Positions 1 to 8,054 of a DNA stretch of 64,000 bases are shown here, one piece after another (the first letter of the stretch is position 1; the number at the start of each line of letters is the position of its first letter). A program made the translations under genes and the position numbers. Where the stretch lies: contig JAIPGI010000003.1 of NCBI GenBank assembly GCA_021736215.1, forward strand, positions 1-64,000, given 5' to 3'. Below the pieces are notes generated by a model. It saw only the letters and a program-made list of their open reading frames with translations. It was not told the origin of the DNA and ran no database searches. The DNA is from Candidatus Altimarinota bacterium (GTDB lineage: Bacteria; Patescibacteriota; Gracilibacteria; UBA4473).

Positions 1-70
1 GGGTTAGGGGAGGAGGTTCAGACTAGAGGACGCCCCTCTCCTCACTCCTCTCCCGCTAGGGGAGAGGAAG
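1..70. repeat. Palindromic repeat, family B
   Basis: GC-rich imperfect inverted repeat built of CCCCTCTCC and GGGGAGAGG arms around 31-70, preceded by a related G-rich stretch and cut by the window edge. The same style of element recurs at 9366, 12683, 19891, 20316, 42285 and 58921. It lies directly upstream of the nrdR promoter. Confidence 0.7.
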
Positions 71-93
71 TAATATCGTCTTTAAACAATCCA

Positions 94-102
94 TGATATA
101 AT
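94..102 (+). promoter_or_regulatory. nrdR extended -10 promoter
   Basis: A perfect TATAAT at 97-102 preceded by TG at 94-95 (extended -10). No good -35 is visible. The expected transcription start is near 109, only about 3 nt before the nrdR ATG, so the mRNA would be essentially leaderless. Confidence 0.6.
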
Positions 103-111
103 TCTCGCGAA

Positions 112-561
112 ATGAAATGCCCCAGTTGCGGCTTCGCGGATAGTAAAGTGATAGATTCACGAGTTTCTGATAATGGGAGTTCTATTCGTCGACGACGAGA
201 ATGTCCGAAATGCGAATTCCGATTCACCACTTTTGAGCGAATCGGGACGACTAATCTTATGGTTGAGAAAAAAGATGGGGTTCTTGAACCTTACGATCGA
301 GAAAAACTCGAACGAGGCATTCTGATTGCCTGCGGTAAGCGCCCTGTATCGCTCGAAAAAATTCGTGAAAAGTTATCAGAACTTGAAGAAAAATGGGCCG
401 TTGAAAAAGTTATTCCTTCTAAGCGCATTGGGGAAGACGTGGTCGAAATGCTCAAAGCCATTGATGAAATTGCTTATATCCGATTTGCTTCTGTTTACCG
501 ACGATTCAAAGACATGGAAACCTTCCAAAAAGAATTCGAGAAGTTGTTTAAGGAGAAATAG
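112..561 (+). CDS. nrdR: Transcriptional repressor NrdR
   Basis: NrdR is a zinc and nucleotide-sensing repressor of ribonucleotide reductase genes. The 149 residues match the family length. The N-terminal zinc ribbon shows all four ligands (C3, C6, C31, C34) followed by the RRRECPKC and FTTFER signatures. An ATP-cone domain fills roughly residues 47-137 (VEKKDGVLEPYDREKL onward). No ribosome binding site precedes the ATG, which sits about 3 nt after the predicted transcription start. No ribonucleotide reductase gene is in this window, so the target is elsewhere. The identification is firm from the ribbon plus ATP-cone architecture. Confidence 0.96.
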   Translation: MKCPSCGFADSKVIDSRVSDNGSSIRRRRECPKCEFRFTTFERIGTTNLMVEKKDGVLEPYDREKLERGILIACGKRPVSLEKIREKLSELEEKWAVEKVIPSKRIGEDVVEMLKAIDEIAYIRFASVYRRFKDMETFQKEFEKLFKEK

Positions 562-603
562 AGGGAAGTTTTCGAGCTTACGAGTCCACGAGATGACGAG
601 TTT

Positions 604-1026
604 TTACATCTCTAAAAACTTTAATCCAAATTCCTCATCCGTTTTCCGATAAAGAGGAGCATTTGTGATGTGAAGAAATATCTCACAAGTGACCGCCACT
701 GTCGCAGAACTGAGATGCCCCCCCAAGACCTGATGATCCGACCCAGCTATCGTAATGTGAAGGTGGGCAAAGGGGGTGTTATCAACAAGGGAGATATTTC
801 CAAGAAGGGATATCATCTCATATACTTCTTCGGAATAATTTTTCGGGACATATTTTTTACTTTTTATGTCATAGTATGAAATACAGACATCTTGTATTCC
901 TCCAATACCAGAAAGAGAACCTCCTGAGATTTTTTGCTCAATACAAAACTTCGTGAGAGTTTGAATAATTTCTTCTCCTTTTTCGAGACGCAGGATATAG
1001 GTATTTTCTATTTTTTTTGATTTCAT
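604..1026 (-). CDS. PPC/DUF296 domain DNA-binding-like protein
   Basis: A single 140-residue PPC (DUF296) domain, the fold found in plant AT-hook proteins and in stand-alone bacterial and archaeal proteins. Visible family marks are the start LEKGEEIIQTLTKFC, the glycine-rich SGIGGIQD turn, and a histidine-rich core (HLHITIAGSDHQVLGGHL) that in other members can bind metal. The bacterial role is poorly defined; DNA binding is suggested for the family. It is the second gene of a probable minus-strand pair, 6 nt after a small membrane protein gene at 1033-1383. Confidence 0.85.
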   Translation of the reverse strand: MKSKKIENTYILRLEKGEEIIQTLTKFCIEQKISGGSLSGIGGIQDVCISYYDIKSKKYVPKNYSEEVYEMISLLGNISLVDNTPFAHLHITIAGSDHQVLGGHLSSATVAVTCEIFLHITNAPLYRKTDEEFGLKFLEM

Positions 1027-1032
1027 TTTTTT

Positions 1033-1383
1033 TCAAAAAAGTACTGAAATAATTGCCCCCAAAACGCCTAAAATAAATCCAATAAGGGCTCCTGTTGTTG
1101 GGAGTTGATGAAAAAATGCCCATGCCAAAGTCGGTTCAATCACGAGAATAGAAGCCAAGGAAATCACGACAATAATCCAGATATTCTCAAAGCTTCGGAA
1201 TCCCCACATATATGCAAAAATAAGAAGCCCCCCCGAGAGAATGACAAGTATGAACATTTTTACAACAGTCTCCCATGAAAGAGAGCCGACCTGATGGGCT
1301 CCGAGCATTTCTGCATAAATAAAAAAACCTTCGCCCAGAACCATGGCAACAATTGTGCAAAATTTAATCCAAAAAGTATTCAT
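1033..1383 (-). CDS. Small four-helix membrane protein (SMR/EamA-like)
   Basis: A 116-residue protein with four hydrophobic segments at about residues 8-25, 40-60, 68-88 and 95-115, the size and topology of small multidrug-resistance or half-EamA transporters. An acidic residue (E18) lies in the first helix, where SMR proteins keep their essential glutamate, but the local sequence is not a clear SMR signature. It is followed 6 nt later by the PPC-domain gene. Transporter activity is an inference from topology; the substrate is unknown. Confidence 0.6.
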   Translation of the reverse strand: MNTFWIKFCTIVAMVLGEGFFIYAEMLGAHQVGSLSWETVVKMFILVILSGGLLIFAYMWGFRSFENIWIIVVISLASILVIEPTLAWAFFHQLPTTGALIGFILGVLGAIISVLF

Positions 1384-1536
1384 GCCTCGTGTATTATCGC
1401 GAGAAATGTATTTTTGGGAAAGAGGGTTTTGAGAAAATAGGTTATTTTTCCATTTGCAAAACCTTTCAATTTCCGCACAATTTAGATGAAATAATTATTG
1501 TTCTATTTATTCATCAACTCATAAACTTTTCTCACA

Positions 1537-2100
1537 ATGAATGATCTCATCCTCGTCGGTATCCAAGGGTCGGGAAAAGGGACACAAGCCAAGATTTTGG
1601 CCCAGAAGTTTGGTTATCAGATTTTCGAAACAGGAGGGGAACTGCGGGCCATAGCGAAAGAAAATTCGGATCTCGGACATAAAGTGAAGGCTATTACGGA
1701 GCGAGGCGATCTCGTCCCCAATGAAATTGTTATGGAAATCGTAGAACATTTTTTGGCAAACATGGACAACGATACCCCCATTATTTTTGATGGGATTCCT
1801 CGATCGGAAATTCAACGCGAAAGTCTTGAACAATTAATCCTGTCTCATGGACGAGAATTTGCAGTGCTTGAAATTAAGCTTTCCGATAAAGAAGCTATGA
1901 AACGCATGATGTACCGAGCCCAAACAGAAGGGCGAGCAGATGATACTCCAGAGGTGATGAAGAAACGTATTGCCAACTTTTATTCTTATACAGCTCCATT
2001 ACTAGATGTTTGGCGAAAGAAGGGAAGATTGATTTCTATAAATGGAGAACAGAATGTTGAAAGTGTTACGCAAGACATTCTTGATAACCTTCCTCAATGA
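1537..2100 (+). CDS. adk: Adenylate kinase
   Basis: Converts ATP and AMP to two ADP in the cytoplasm. The P-loop GIQGSGKGT is at residues 8-16, the NMP region reads TGGELR, DGIPRS replaces the usual DGFPR, and GRADDTPE matches the GRxDD motif. At 187 residues the long LID insertion with zinc cysteines is absent, so this is a short-LID form. It opens a three-gene operon (adk-HAD-map) coupled by ATGA overlaps. A TTGTTC at 1498, an 18 nt spacer and TAAACT at 1522 would start transcription about 3 nt before the ATG. In many bacteria adk and map follow secY in the spc operon; here secY is 15 kb away. Confidence 0.93.
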   Translation: MNDLILVGIQGSGKGTQAKILAQKFGYQIFETGGELRAIAKENSDLGHKVKAITERGDLVPNEIVMEIVEHFLANMDNDTPIIFDGIPRSEIQRESLEQLILSHGREFAVLEIKLSDKEAMKRMMYRAQTEGRADDTPEVMKKRIANFYSYTAPLLDVWRKKGRLISINGEQNVESVTQDILDNLPQ

Positions 2101-2738
2101 GTATCCGCGCAATTATTTTTGATATGGATGGAGTGCTGACAGACTCCGAGAAGTTTTGGAAAGCCAGTATTTATAACCTTGCACATCAGCAGATTCCGGA
2201 ATTTACTTCCGAACACCAAGTAATGATTACGGGAAAATCATTAAATGATATTTTTAAATTGTTGCAGCAACTTTTTCCAGAACGTATGAAGCAGGTGAAT
2301 AAGGGGGAATTTTTTGATCGCTATGAAAAACATGGATTAGATGAGGTGTATTCTCGTGCAAAAATGATACCGGGAGCACTAAATTTTTTGCATAAAGCAT
2401 CTGAAAAATTTCCAACAGCGCTCGCCACTTCTGCTATTGGTTCATGGGCATCGGAAACACTTCGGAGACACGATTTAAGAAAATATTTCTGTGCGATAGT
2501 AACGGGAGATGATGTTCAGCGAGCGAAACCTGACCCAGAGATTTTTCTCAGAGCAGCAGAAATGTTACAGATACCTCCTGCCGAATGCTTGGTTATTGAA
2601 GATTCTTATAATGGGGTTGAAGCGGGGAAAAAAGCAAGGATGACTGTGTGGGGATTTCGGAATGGATTTAATGATGAGCAGAATCTGAAATCAGCAGATG
2701 CAATTTTTTCAGATTTTACTACACTAAAATTACCATGA
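2097..2738 (+). CDS. HAD-superfamily hydrolase, beta-phosphoglucomutase-like
   Basis: Predicted phosphatase or phosphomutase of 213 residues. Motif I is FDMDGVL with nucleophile D9 and D11; motif II falls in ATSAIGS; the motif III lysine is in AKPDPEIF; motif IV is VIEDSYNGVEAG. The alpha-helical cap follows motif I, as in the beta-phosphoglucomutase/GS1 group. The start overlaps the adk stop by 4 nt (ATGA), and its own stop overlaps the map start in the same way, so translation is probably coupled. The substrate cannot be told from sequence. Confidence 0.9.
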   Translation: MSIRAIIFDMDGVLTDSEKFWKASIYNLAHQQIPEFTSEHQVMITGKSLNDIFKLLQQLFPERMKQVNKGEFFDRYEKHGLDEVYSRAKMIPGALNFLHKASEKFPTALATSAIGSWASETLRRHDLRKYFCAIVTGDDVQRAKPDPEIFLRAAEMLQIPPAECLVIEDSYNGVEAGKKARMTVWGFRNGFNDEQNLKSADAIFSDFTTLKLP

Positions 2739-3484
2739 ATGTGCACATTAAAACTTCCGAGGAAATTCAGGTCATGCGTGAAGGAGCAAAGATTCTTAAA
2801 TTAGCCCACGATGCGGTGCGGGGAGTGGCAAAAGAAGGAGTAAGTTTATTAGAGTTGGATAAAGTGGCAGAAAAAATAATTCGTTCTGCCGGAGCGGTTC
2901 CATCTTTCAAAGGGTTTCAAGGGTTTCCAGCGACGTTGTGCACGATGATAAATTCGGAAGTGGTACATGGGATTCCTGATCACAGGAAACTCAAAAAAGG
3001 AGATCTCTTATCGATAGATTGTGGGGTGAAATACAAAGGATTTCACACTGATGCGGCATTCTCTATTATTGTTGGGGGAGATGCTCAAAATCCCGTTCGA
3101 GCCAAGTTTTCTCGTTGTGTGAGGTCAGCACTTCTCGCGGGATGTCAGGCAGCACGTGCAGGAGCAACAATAGGGGATATCGGATATGCCATAGAGCAGG
3201 TTGTTCGAAAGGGAGGATATTCTATTTGCAAAGAATATACAGGGCATGGGTTTGGGAGAGAATTACACGAAGACCCCCATGTCTATAACTATGGTCGTAG
3301 GGGCGAAGGAGATAAACTTATTGCTGGAATGACCATTGCTATAGAGCCGATTGTTACGTCAGGAAGTCCACGCGTTCGGACTCTGGCTGACGGATGGACG
3401 GTAGTAACGCTCGATGGTCGAGATGCTTGTCAGTGGGAACACTGTGGAGTAGTTACCGAAGATGGATTTGAAATTTTTGTTTAA
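2735..3484 (+). CDS. map: Methionine aminopeptidase, type I
   Basis: Removes the initiator methionine from nascent proteins. This 249-residue protein shows the five metal ligands in order, D95 and D106 (SIDCGVKYKGFHTDAAF), H171 (GHGFGRELHE), E204 (IAIEPIV) and E235 (QWEHCGVV), together with H79. No type II insertion or N-terminal zinc finger is present. It is the last gene of the adk-HAD-map operon and converges with the eIF-2B-like gene, overlapping its stop by 4 nt. A second M24 protein, at 17969-18721, is of the Xaa-Pro type. Confidence 0.96.
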   Translation: MNVHIKTSEEIQVMREGAKILKLAHDAVRGVAKEGVSLLELDKVAEKIIRSAGAVPSFKGFQGFPATLCTMINSEVVHGIPDHRKLKKGDLLSIDCGVKYKGFHTDAAFSIIVGGDAQNPVRAKFSRCVRSALLAGCQAARAGATIGDIGYAIEQVVRKGGYSICKEYTGHGFGRELHEDPHVYNYGRRGEGDKLIAGMTIAIEPIVTSGSPRVRTLADGWTVVTLDGRDACQWEHCGVVTEDGFEIFV

Positions 3485-4431
3485 TTACAGCAATCGCACA
3501 AGCCGCTTTTTTCATATGCTTTGAGTTTTTTCTGAAACAATTTTTCTGTTTCCTCGGGGCTGAATATTCCCTCATTGGTAACAATTCGATAAAAAAGTTT
3601 TGCAGGGACTCTATCATGAGAATACTTTAAGCGTTCATATTCTATGGCTTTTGTGTGGTGGATACGTTTTTGTCGATGAAAGAATATCTCATGCTTTTTT
3701 TCGGATTTCCAAAGACTAAATTTCGTTGTATCAATGAATAAATAAACAGGGATATTCATGGTATGAAATTGTGACACGATGCCATAAGCACCAGGATCCA
3801 TAACGAAATCCATAGTGTCTTTGAGTGTGAGCGCTCCAAAAAATACCATATCGACACTATTATGGATATGGGAGAGCATGTAATCGGGAACAACCTGAAA
3901 TGGAATTTTTGCATCGTGGAGCACTTCTATATTCTGATGGGTTTTTTGGTAATCCTGTTCTGCAACAATTATTTTAAAATGATGCTTTCGAGTTCTATAT
4001 TTCTTGAGAAGATTGTGAACTGTGTGGCTGTGGTCATGGATAAGAATTGTTTTGTTCTCAATATCGATTCGTTCTCCAAAATCCAATATCAAGTCCCGAT
4101 TTTTATGTGTTTGATGTGCAATAGCATCTATTTTTTGGATAATTGATTTTTTACAGTCATGGGATTCGTGCTTGATATGCAGGCATTCATACATCAAAAG
4201 ATGTAAATAATAGTTCAGGATTCCGAATTTTGGCTTTGTCTGACTCATATCGAGAGCCAATTTTTTAAATTGTTCTCGAAACTCATCATTGTTTTTTACT
4301 TTTAGGGAACGAACCGCCTCTTTCAAAGAATAAAGAACCAACTCACAAAGATCACTCGTCCCCACATCGGCTTCTAGTTCTCGCAATAAATCAGATAACA
4401 ATTCTACCTTGGTATGATGCATGGGAATCAT
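3481..4431 (-). CDS. eIF-2B alpha/beta/delta-like (IF-2B family) protein
   Basis: A 316-residue protein of the IF-2B/ribose-1,5-bisphosphate isomerase superfamily. The C-terminal half has the Rossmann-like pattern of the family: KTILIHDHSHTV, then VVPDYMLSHI, DMVFFGALTL and DPGAYGIVSQF followed by IPVYLFIDTTKF. The N-terminal half is helical. The tail ends CDCC, possibly metal-binding. Family members include methylthioribose-1-phosphate isomerase, R15P isomerase and eIF-2B regulatory subunits. The expected VFxGAD motif reads FFGAL here, so enzymatic activity is uncertain. The start directly abuts the stop of the permease gene, so the two are probably co-transcribed. Confidence 0.75.
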   Translation of the reverse strand: MIPMHHTKVELLSDLLRELEADVGTSDLCELVLYSLKEAVRSLKVKNNDEFREQFKKLALDMSQTKPKFGILNYYLHLLMYECLHIKHESHDCKKSIIQKIDAIAHQTHKNRDLILDFGERIDIENKTILIHDHSHTVHNLLKKYRTRKHHFKIIVAEQDYQKTHQNIEVLHDAKIPFQVVPDYMLSHIHNSVDMVFFGALTLKDTMDFVMDPGAYGIVSQFHTMNIPVYLFIDTTKFSLWKSEKKHEIFFHRQKRIHHTKAIEYERLKYSHDRVPAKLFYRIVTNEGIFSPEETEKLFQKKLKAYEKSGLCDCCN

Positions 4432-5736
4432 TTAGGAAACGTAAAAATATAAATACACACTACAAATAACAAGCATACCAATCGTAATTGGGAAACTGAA
4501 TTTCGTATATTCCCAAAAACTAATGGAAATTCCCTGTTTTCGAGCAAGATTGACCGACACAACATTCGCAGAAGCTCCAATCAGGGTTCCATTTCCCCCT
4601 AAACATGCTCCCAAAGATAATGCCCACCATAAAATAGCAATATTCGTTCCCGCGAGTTCGGTCTGTATAGAGAAAATGACGGGAATCATAACAGTAACAA
4701 ATGGAATATTGTCCAAAATCATAGAAACGAATCCTGAAATCCAAAGCACCAAAAGGGCGAGATAAAAAATATTTCGCGTTGATCCTACAACCCATTGGCT
4801 AAGAGACTCCAAAATCCCAGTTTTTTCAACACCAGCAACCATAATAAAAAGTCCCGCAAAGAAGAAAAGAGTTGCCCATTCCACCGAACTAAAAGAATCA
4901 TGAATATCGATGTGTTTAGCGCAGATAATTGCCAAAGAAACAGCTCCGCAAAACGCCGATATAAAAGCAGGGATATGAATAACCTCTTGCAGGAAGAATC
5001 CCAAAATAGTGAGAAAAAGTACCGTCAATACTTTCACAATAAAATCTTTTTCAAGATTTGTTTTTATGAATTTATGTTTTATTTTTTCAATCAAGATATG
5101 GGCGATATGGAGATTTGTAAGGTTGTTAGAAATAGACTCGAACTTCTTTCTATTCGTCAGAAGAAAAACTGTTAACGTAAAGAAAATCACTCCTAATATG
5201 GGAATCCATAGGGCTTGGACAAAATCCAAAAAACTAAATCCAGTAGCCCCTCCAATGATGATATTTGGGGGATCTCCAATAAGCGTGAGTGCGCCACCGA
5301 TATTAGAAAGAATGATTTCGGAAAAAATATAAATTTTTGGATCTTTCCCCATCCCTTTAAGCAGTTCTATGGTCAACGGAACAATCAGAATAACCGTCGT
5401 AACATTGTCCAAAAATGCAGAGAAAAGAGCCGTAATAAGTGAAAATAATAAAAAAATCGCGAGGGGATTTCCTCGCGTGAGAGTTGCAATACGGACATTG
5501 AGCCAAGCGAGAATTCCGCTTTTGCTCGCCATATGAACGAGCATCATCATTCCTAGTAGTAAGAGTATGGTTTCAAACTTGATAGCGGCAATCGCTTCCT
5601 CGGGGGAAAGAATACCAAAAAGCACCATCAAAAGAGCTCCCAAAAGAGCAATTATAGATTTCTCATAGGGTTCAAAAGCGATTAATACAAAGGCCACCAA
5701 GAAGATTCCGAGAGCAAGGAGGGTCATAACAATCAA
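4432..5736 (-). CDS. ArsB/NhaD-family ion permease
   Basis: An integral membrane protein of 434 residues with about 11-12 hydrophobic helices. It belongs to the ion transporter superfamily that includes ArsB, NhaD, citrate permeases and the eukaryotic P protein. The signature is FLDNVTTVILIVPLTIELLK, then NIGGALTLIGDPPNII, mirrored in the second half by MILDNIPFVTVMIPV and GACLGGNGTLIGASANVV; these are the two inverted re-entrant repeats. A sodium/proton antiporter of the NhaD type or an anion permease are both possible. It is the first gene of a pair with the eIF-2B-like gene and is divergent from the methyltransferase gene. Confidence 0.9.
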   Translation of the reverse strand: MIVMTLLALGIFLVAFVLIAFEPYEKSIIALLGALLMVLFGILSPEEAIAAIKFETILLLLGMMMLVHMASKSGILAWLNVRIATLTRGNPLAIFLLFSLITALFSAFLDNVTTVILIVPLTIELLKGMGKDPKIYIFSEIILSNIGGALTLIGDPPNIIIGGATGFSFLDFVQALWIPILGVIFFTLTVFLLTNRKKFESISNNLTNLHIAHILIEKIKHKFIKTNLEKDFIVKVLTVLFLTILGFFLQEVIHIPAFISAFCGAVSLAIICAKHIDIHDSFSSVEWATLFFFAGLFIMVAGVEKTGILESLSQWVVGSTRNIFYLALLVLWISGFVSMILDNIPFVTVMIPVIFSIQTELAGTNIAILWWALSLGACLGGNGTLIGASANVVSVNLARKQGISISFWEYTKFSFPITIGMLVICSVYLYFYVS

Positions 5737-5831
5737 AAAAATTTTTTTGGCGAAACTGTAATACTCTCATGCGGAGATGTCGAGTTTTTACATCTTGTTT
5801 TTTGATGGGAGTTGGCGTATTTTTCGCATTG

Positions 5832-6452
5832 ATGAGTGAGTACGACCAATTTGCCAAAGACTTTTCTCGAACTCGTCAGGGTGATTGGCCAGAGTTTGAT
5901 TTAATTTTTCCCCATTTACACAAAGGCGATAGAATTTTAGATTTGGGGTGTGGGAACGGACGACTTCGAAAATTTCTATCTTCGGATATCATACCGCAAG
6001 GACAATACTTCGGACTTGATATATCAGAGGAACTGCTCCGTTTTGCTCGGACAGAATTTCCCAAAGACCATTTTTTTCGAGGAGATTTTGCAAAAAAACT
6101 ACCCTTTGGAACTGATAATTTCAATATGGTAATTTCTATTGCGGCATTTCACCATCTCCTTTCACAGGCAGATCAACTTTCGTTTTTGGGAGAGTGTCAT
6201 CGTATTCTCCGTTCTGGAGGTATTCTTTTTTTAACAACATGGAAACTTCCTCGAAAATATTTTTGGTCTAATTTTTTGGCAGGAAGATGGAAAAACTGGA
6301 TTATTCCTTTTGGAGTAGAGAAGCATTTTCGAACTTATAGAAAGGTGTCAGATTCAGAACTTCGAAAGTTATTAAAAAAATCAAAATTTAAAGTTATTTC
6401 AGCGGATCTCTTTCGAAACAAAAATTATGTGGCTATAGCGAAGAAAAAATAA
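5832..6452 (+). CDS. SAM-dependent methyltransferase, Trm9/ALKBH8-like
   Basis: A class I methyltransferase of 206 residues. The SAM-binding motif I is ILDLGCGNGRL (about residues 37-47), followed by GLDISEELLRFAR, the motif IV region MVISIAAFHHL, and HRILRSGGILFLTTW. The beginning, EYDQFAKDFSRTRQGDWPEF, resembles Trm9/ALKBH8 tRNA wobble-uridine methyltransferases (YDxIAxxFSxTRxxPWP), so tRNA is a plausible substrate. The start at 5832 is preferred because the family homology begins there; an upstream ATG at 5769 would add 21 residues of no clear relation. Confidence 0.8.
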   Translation: MSEYDQFAKDFSRTRQGDWPEFDLIFPHLHKGDRILDLGCGNGRLRKFLSSDIIPQGQYFGLDISEELLRFARTEFPKDHFFRGDFAKKLPFGTDNFNMVISIAAFHHLLSQADQLSFLGECHRILRSGGILFLTTWKLPRKYFWSNFLAGRWKNWIIPFGVEKHFRTYRKVSDSELRKLLKKSKFKVISADLFRNKNYVAIAKKK

Positions 6453-6472
6453 AAAAATCTTGTCAAAAAACG

Positions 6473-6498
6473 AAGGCGGGGTAACGTTACCCCGCCTT
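6473..6498. terminator. 26-bp perfect palindrome, possible terminator
   Basis: Arms AAGGCGGGGTAAC and GTTACCCCGCCTT form a perfect 26-bp palindrome between the methyltransferase stop and the csd start. Read on the minus strand it is followed by CGTTTTTTG, so it could end antisense transcription coming from the gene at 7548. On the plus strand it is preceded by an A-run, fitting a bidirectional terminator, but no T-run follows. It could also be an operator. Confidence 0.5.
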
Positions 6499-6510
6499 CC
6501 GAATGAGAAC

Positions 6511-7551
6511 ATGAGCATAAATTTGTATTTTGATTCTGCGGCAACAACTCCCCTCCATCCTGAAGTTTGGAAAGAGATGGAGGCTGTTCGTGATATATGG
6601 GGAAATGCGGGATCTCGGCACGTAGAAGGGTTTCGTGCGCGAAAGAAAATGGATGGATACCTGCAACGCATTGCCGATAGTCTGGGGGTGGCACGAGATC
6701 AACTCGTTCTCACCCATGGAGGGACGGATGCCAATCGAAAGGTTCTGTGGGCCATGCGCAAAAGAATCGGATCAGAAAACCTTTGGTGTTCCGCCCAAGA
6801 GCATTCTTCTATCAGTGACGAGGTTTTGGAGGATCACCAATTCAATGCGAGAACATTTGGAGGCCTCCCTAGAAATCCGCAATTCATTGCGATCATGCAA
6901 GCGAATAATGAAACAGGAGAACTATTTGATGTGGTGGCTTTGCGAAAGAAATATCCTAATGCCATTATTTTATCGGACTGGGTGCAGGGAGTGGGGAAAA
7001 TGCCGATAAATTTTTCAGAGATTGATTTTGTAACCATTTCGGCCCACAAGTTTTATGGTCCCAAAGGCGCAGGAATCCTCTATATCAGAAATCCAGAACA
7101 ATATCGGGACCTCAGCAAAGATACTCACACCAAGGATCTTATTACTCTTGCGGGCATGGCGAAGGCATTAGAACTTCTGAAATCAGAAAATGCAAGTATA
7201 TTGCAAAAACTCACGGAATCCATTGAGGGATTTATTCGTAAGAATATTCAAAACTATAAAATTCATGCTTCAGACAGAAAAAGGGTGCCTGGGATTATCA
7301 GCGTTGCTTTTAAAGGTATTCGAGGATCAGAGCTCATGGCAAAGCTTTCTGACGAAGAAGGTATTTGTATTTCGACAGGATCGGCTTGTACATCGGATAT
7401 TCTCGCTCCATCACGGATTATTCAACAAATCGAAAAAGATTCTAAATGGCAATATCCGATTCGAATCGGACTCCATACGCTCTTGACTGACACAGATATT
7501 CAACATTTTTGTGAATTATTAGCGCATTATGTGGGAGAGATGAGGGATTAA
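6511..7551 (+). CDS. Cysteine desulfurase, NifS/IscS-like
   Basis: A PLP enzyme that moves sulfur from cysteine to an acceptor for Fe-S clusters or tRNA thiolation; MnmA, a sulfur-using tRNA enzyme, is encoded at 42405. Landmarks in the 346 residues are YFDSAATTPLHP at the start, H98 (AQEHSS), D156 (LSDWVQG), the PLP lysine K180 (ISAHKFYGPKGAG) and the catalytic C293 (STGSACTSDILAPS). It is about 50 residues shorter than IscS. The ATG at 6511 begins the family homology; an upstream TTG would run through the palindrome. The stop overlaps the convergent gene by 4 nt. No iscU neighbour is seen. Confidence 0.93.
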   Translation: MSINLYFDSAATTPLHPEVWKEMEAVRDIWGNAGSRHVEGFRARKKMDGYLQRIADSLGVARDQLVLTHGGTDANRKVLWAMRKRIGSENLWCSAQEHSSISDEVLEDHQFNARTFGGLPRNPQFIAIMQANNETGELFDVVALRKKYPNAIILSDWVQGVGKMPINFSEIDFVTISAHKFYGPKGAGILYIRNPEQYRDLSKDTHTKDLITLAGMAKALELLKSENASILQKLTESIEGFIRKNIQNYKIHASDRKRVPGIISVAFKGIRGSELMAKLSDEEGICISTGSACTSDILAPSRIIQQIEKDSKWQYPIRIGLHTLLTDTDIQHFCELLAHYVGEMRD

Positions 7552-7973
7552 GAAACTTTCCGTATTCTAGGAAATCGTTTTTTTCGGGGAAGTTCGCGTT
7601 GATTAGACGTTCGGATCTTCCCCATTTTCTCCTGCCATTCCTTGACGATGCCCGTATCTTCAGCCAAAAATCCCAAAGACGCAGGGGGGTCATCAGCGTA
7701 TTCGACATCAGGACAATCCTTTTTATATGGTGTAAAAAGTGTTTCTAATTCTTGTAAAATACGACGTTGATAAATATAGTCGATATCGGGATCGCCAATC
7801 ACATTTATTACTTGGGATTGGATAGTTTCTATGGTCTTACAAATGAATTCTTTGGGAGATCTGTTTAGAATTTCAGAACATCGCTCTCGAATACTCCTCA
7901 ATAATATCTGGAAAGAGCTTTCTCCATTTATTTCTTCTAAATCACTTTTTTCCAAAACAGAAAATTTTGGCAT
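7548..7973 (-). CDS. Hypothetical protein
   Basis: A 141-residue soluble protein with no recognised family. It is charged and mostly helical, with a basic C-terminal tail (RELPRKKRFPRIRK). On the minus strand TATAAG at 7983-7988 would place the transcription start 2-3 nt before the ATG, the leaderless arrangement seen for several genes in this window, which supports both the start and the gene. Its 3' end overlaps the csd stop by 4 nt. No function is proposed. Confidence 0.6.
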   Translation of the reverse strand: MPKFSVLEKSDLEEINGESSFQILLRSIRERCSEILNRSPKEFICKTIETIQSQVINVIGDPDIDYIYQRRILQELETLFTPYKKDCPDVEYADDPPASLGFLAEDTGIVKEWQEKMGKIRTSNQRELPRKKRFPRIRKVS

Positions 7974-8054
7974 GAGATCTTTCTTATAAAATATTTTTAA
8001 TTTTTTGCAATATTTTTTTCGGCATTATTTCATATTTTCTTTAGAATAGGGAAG

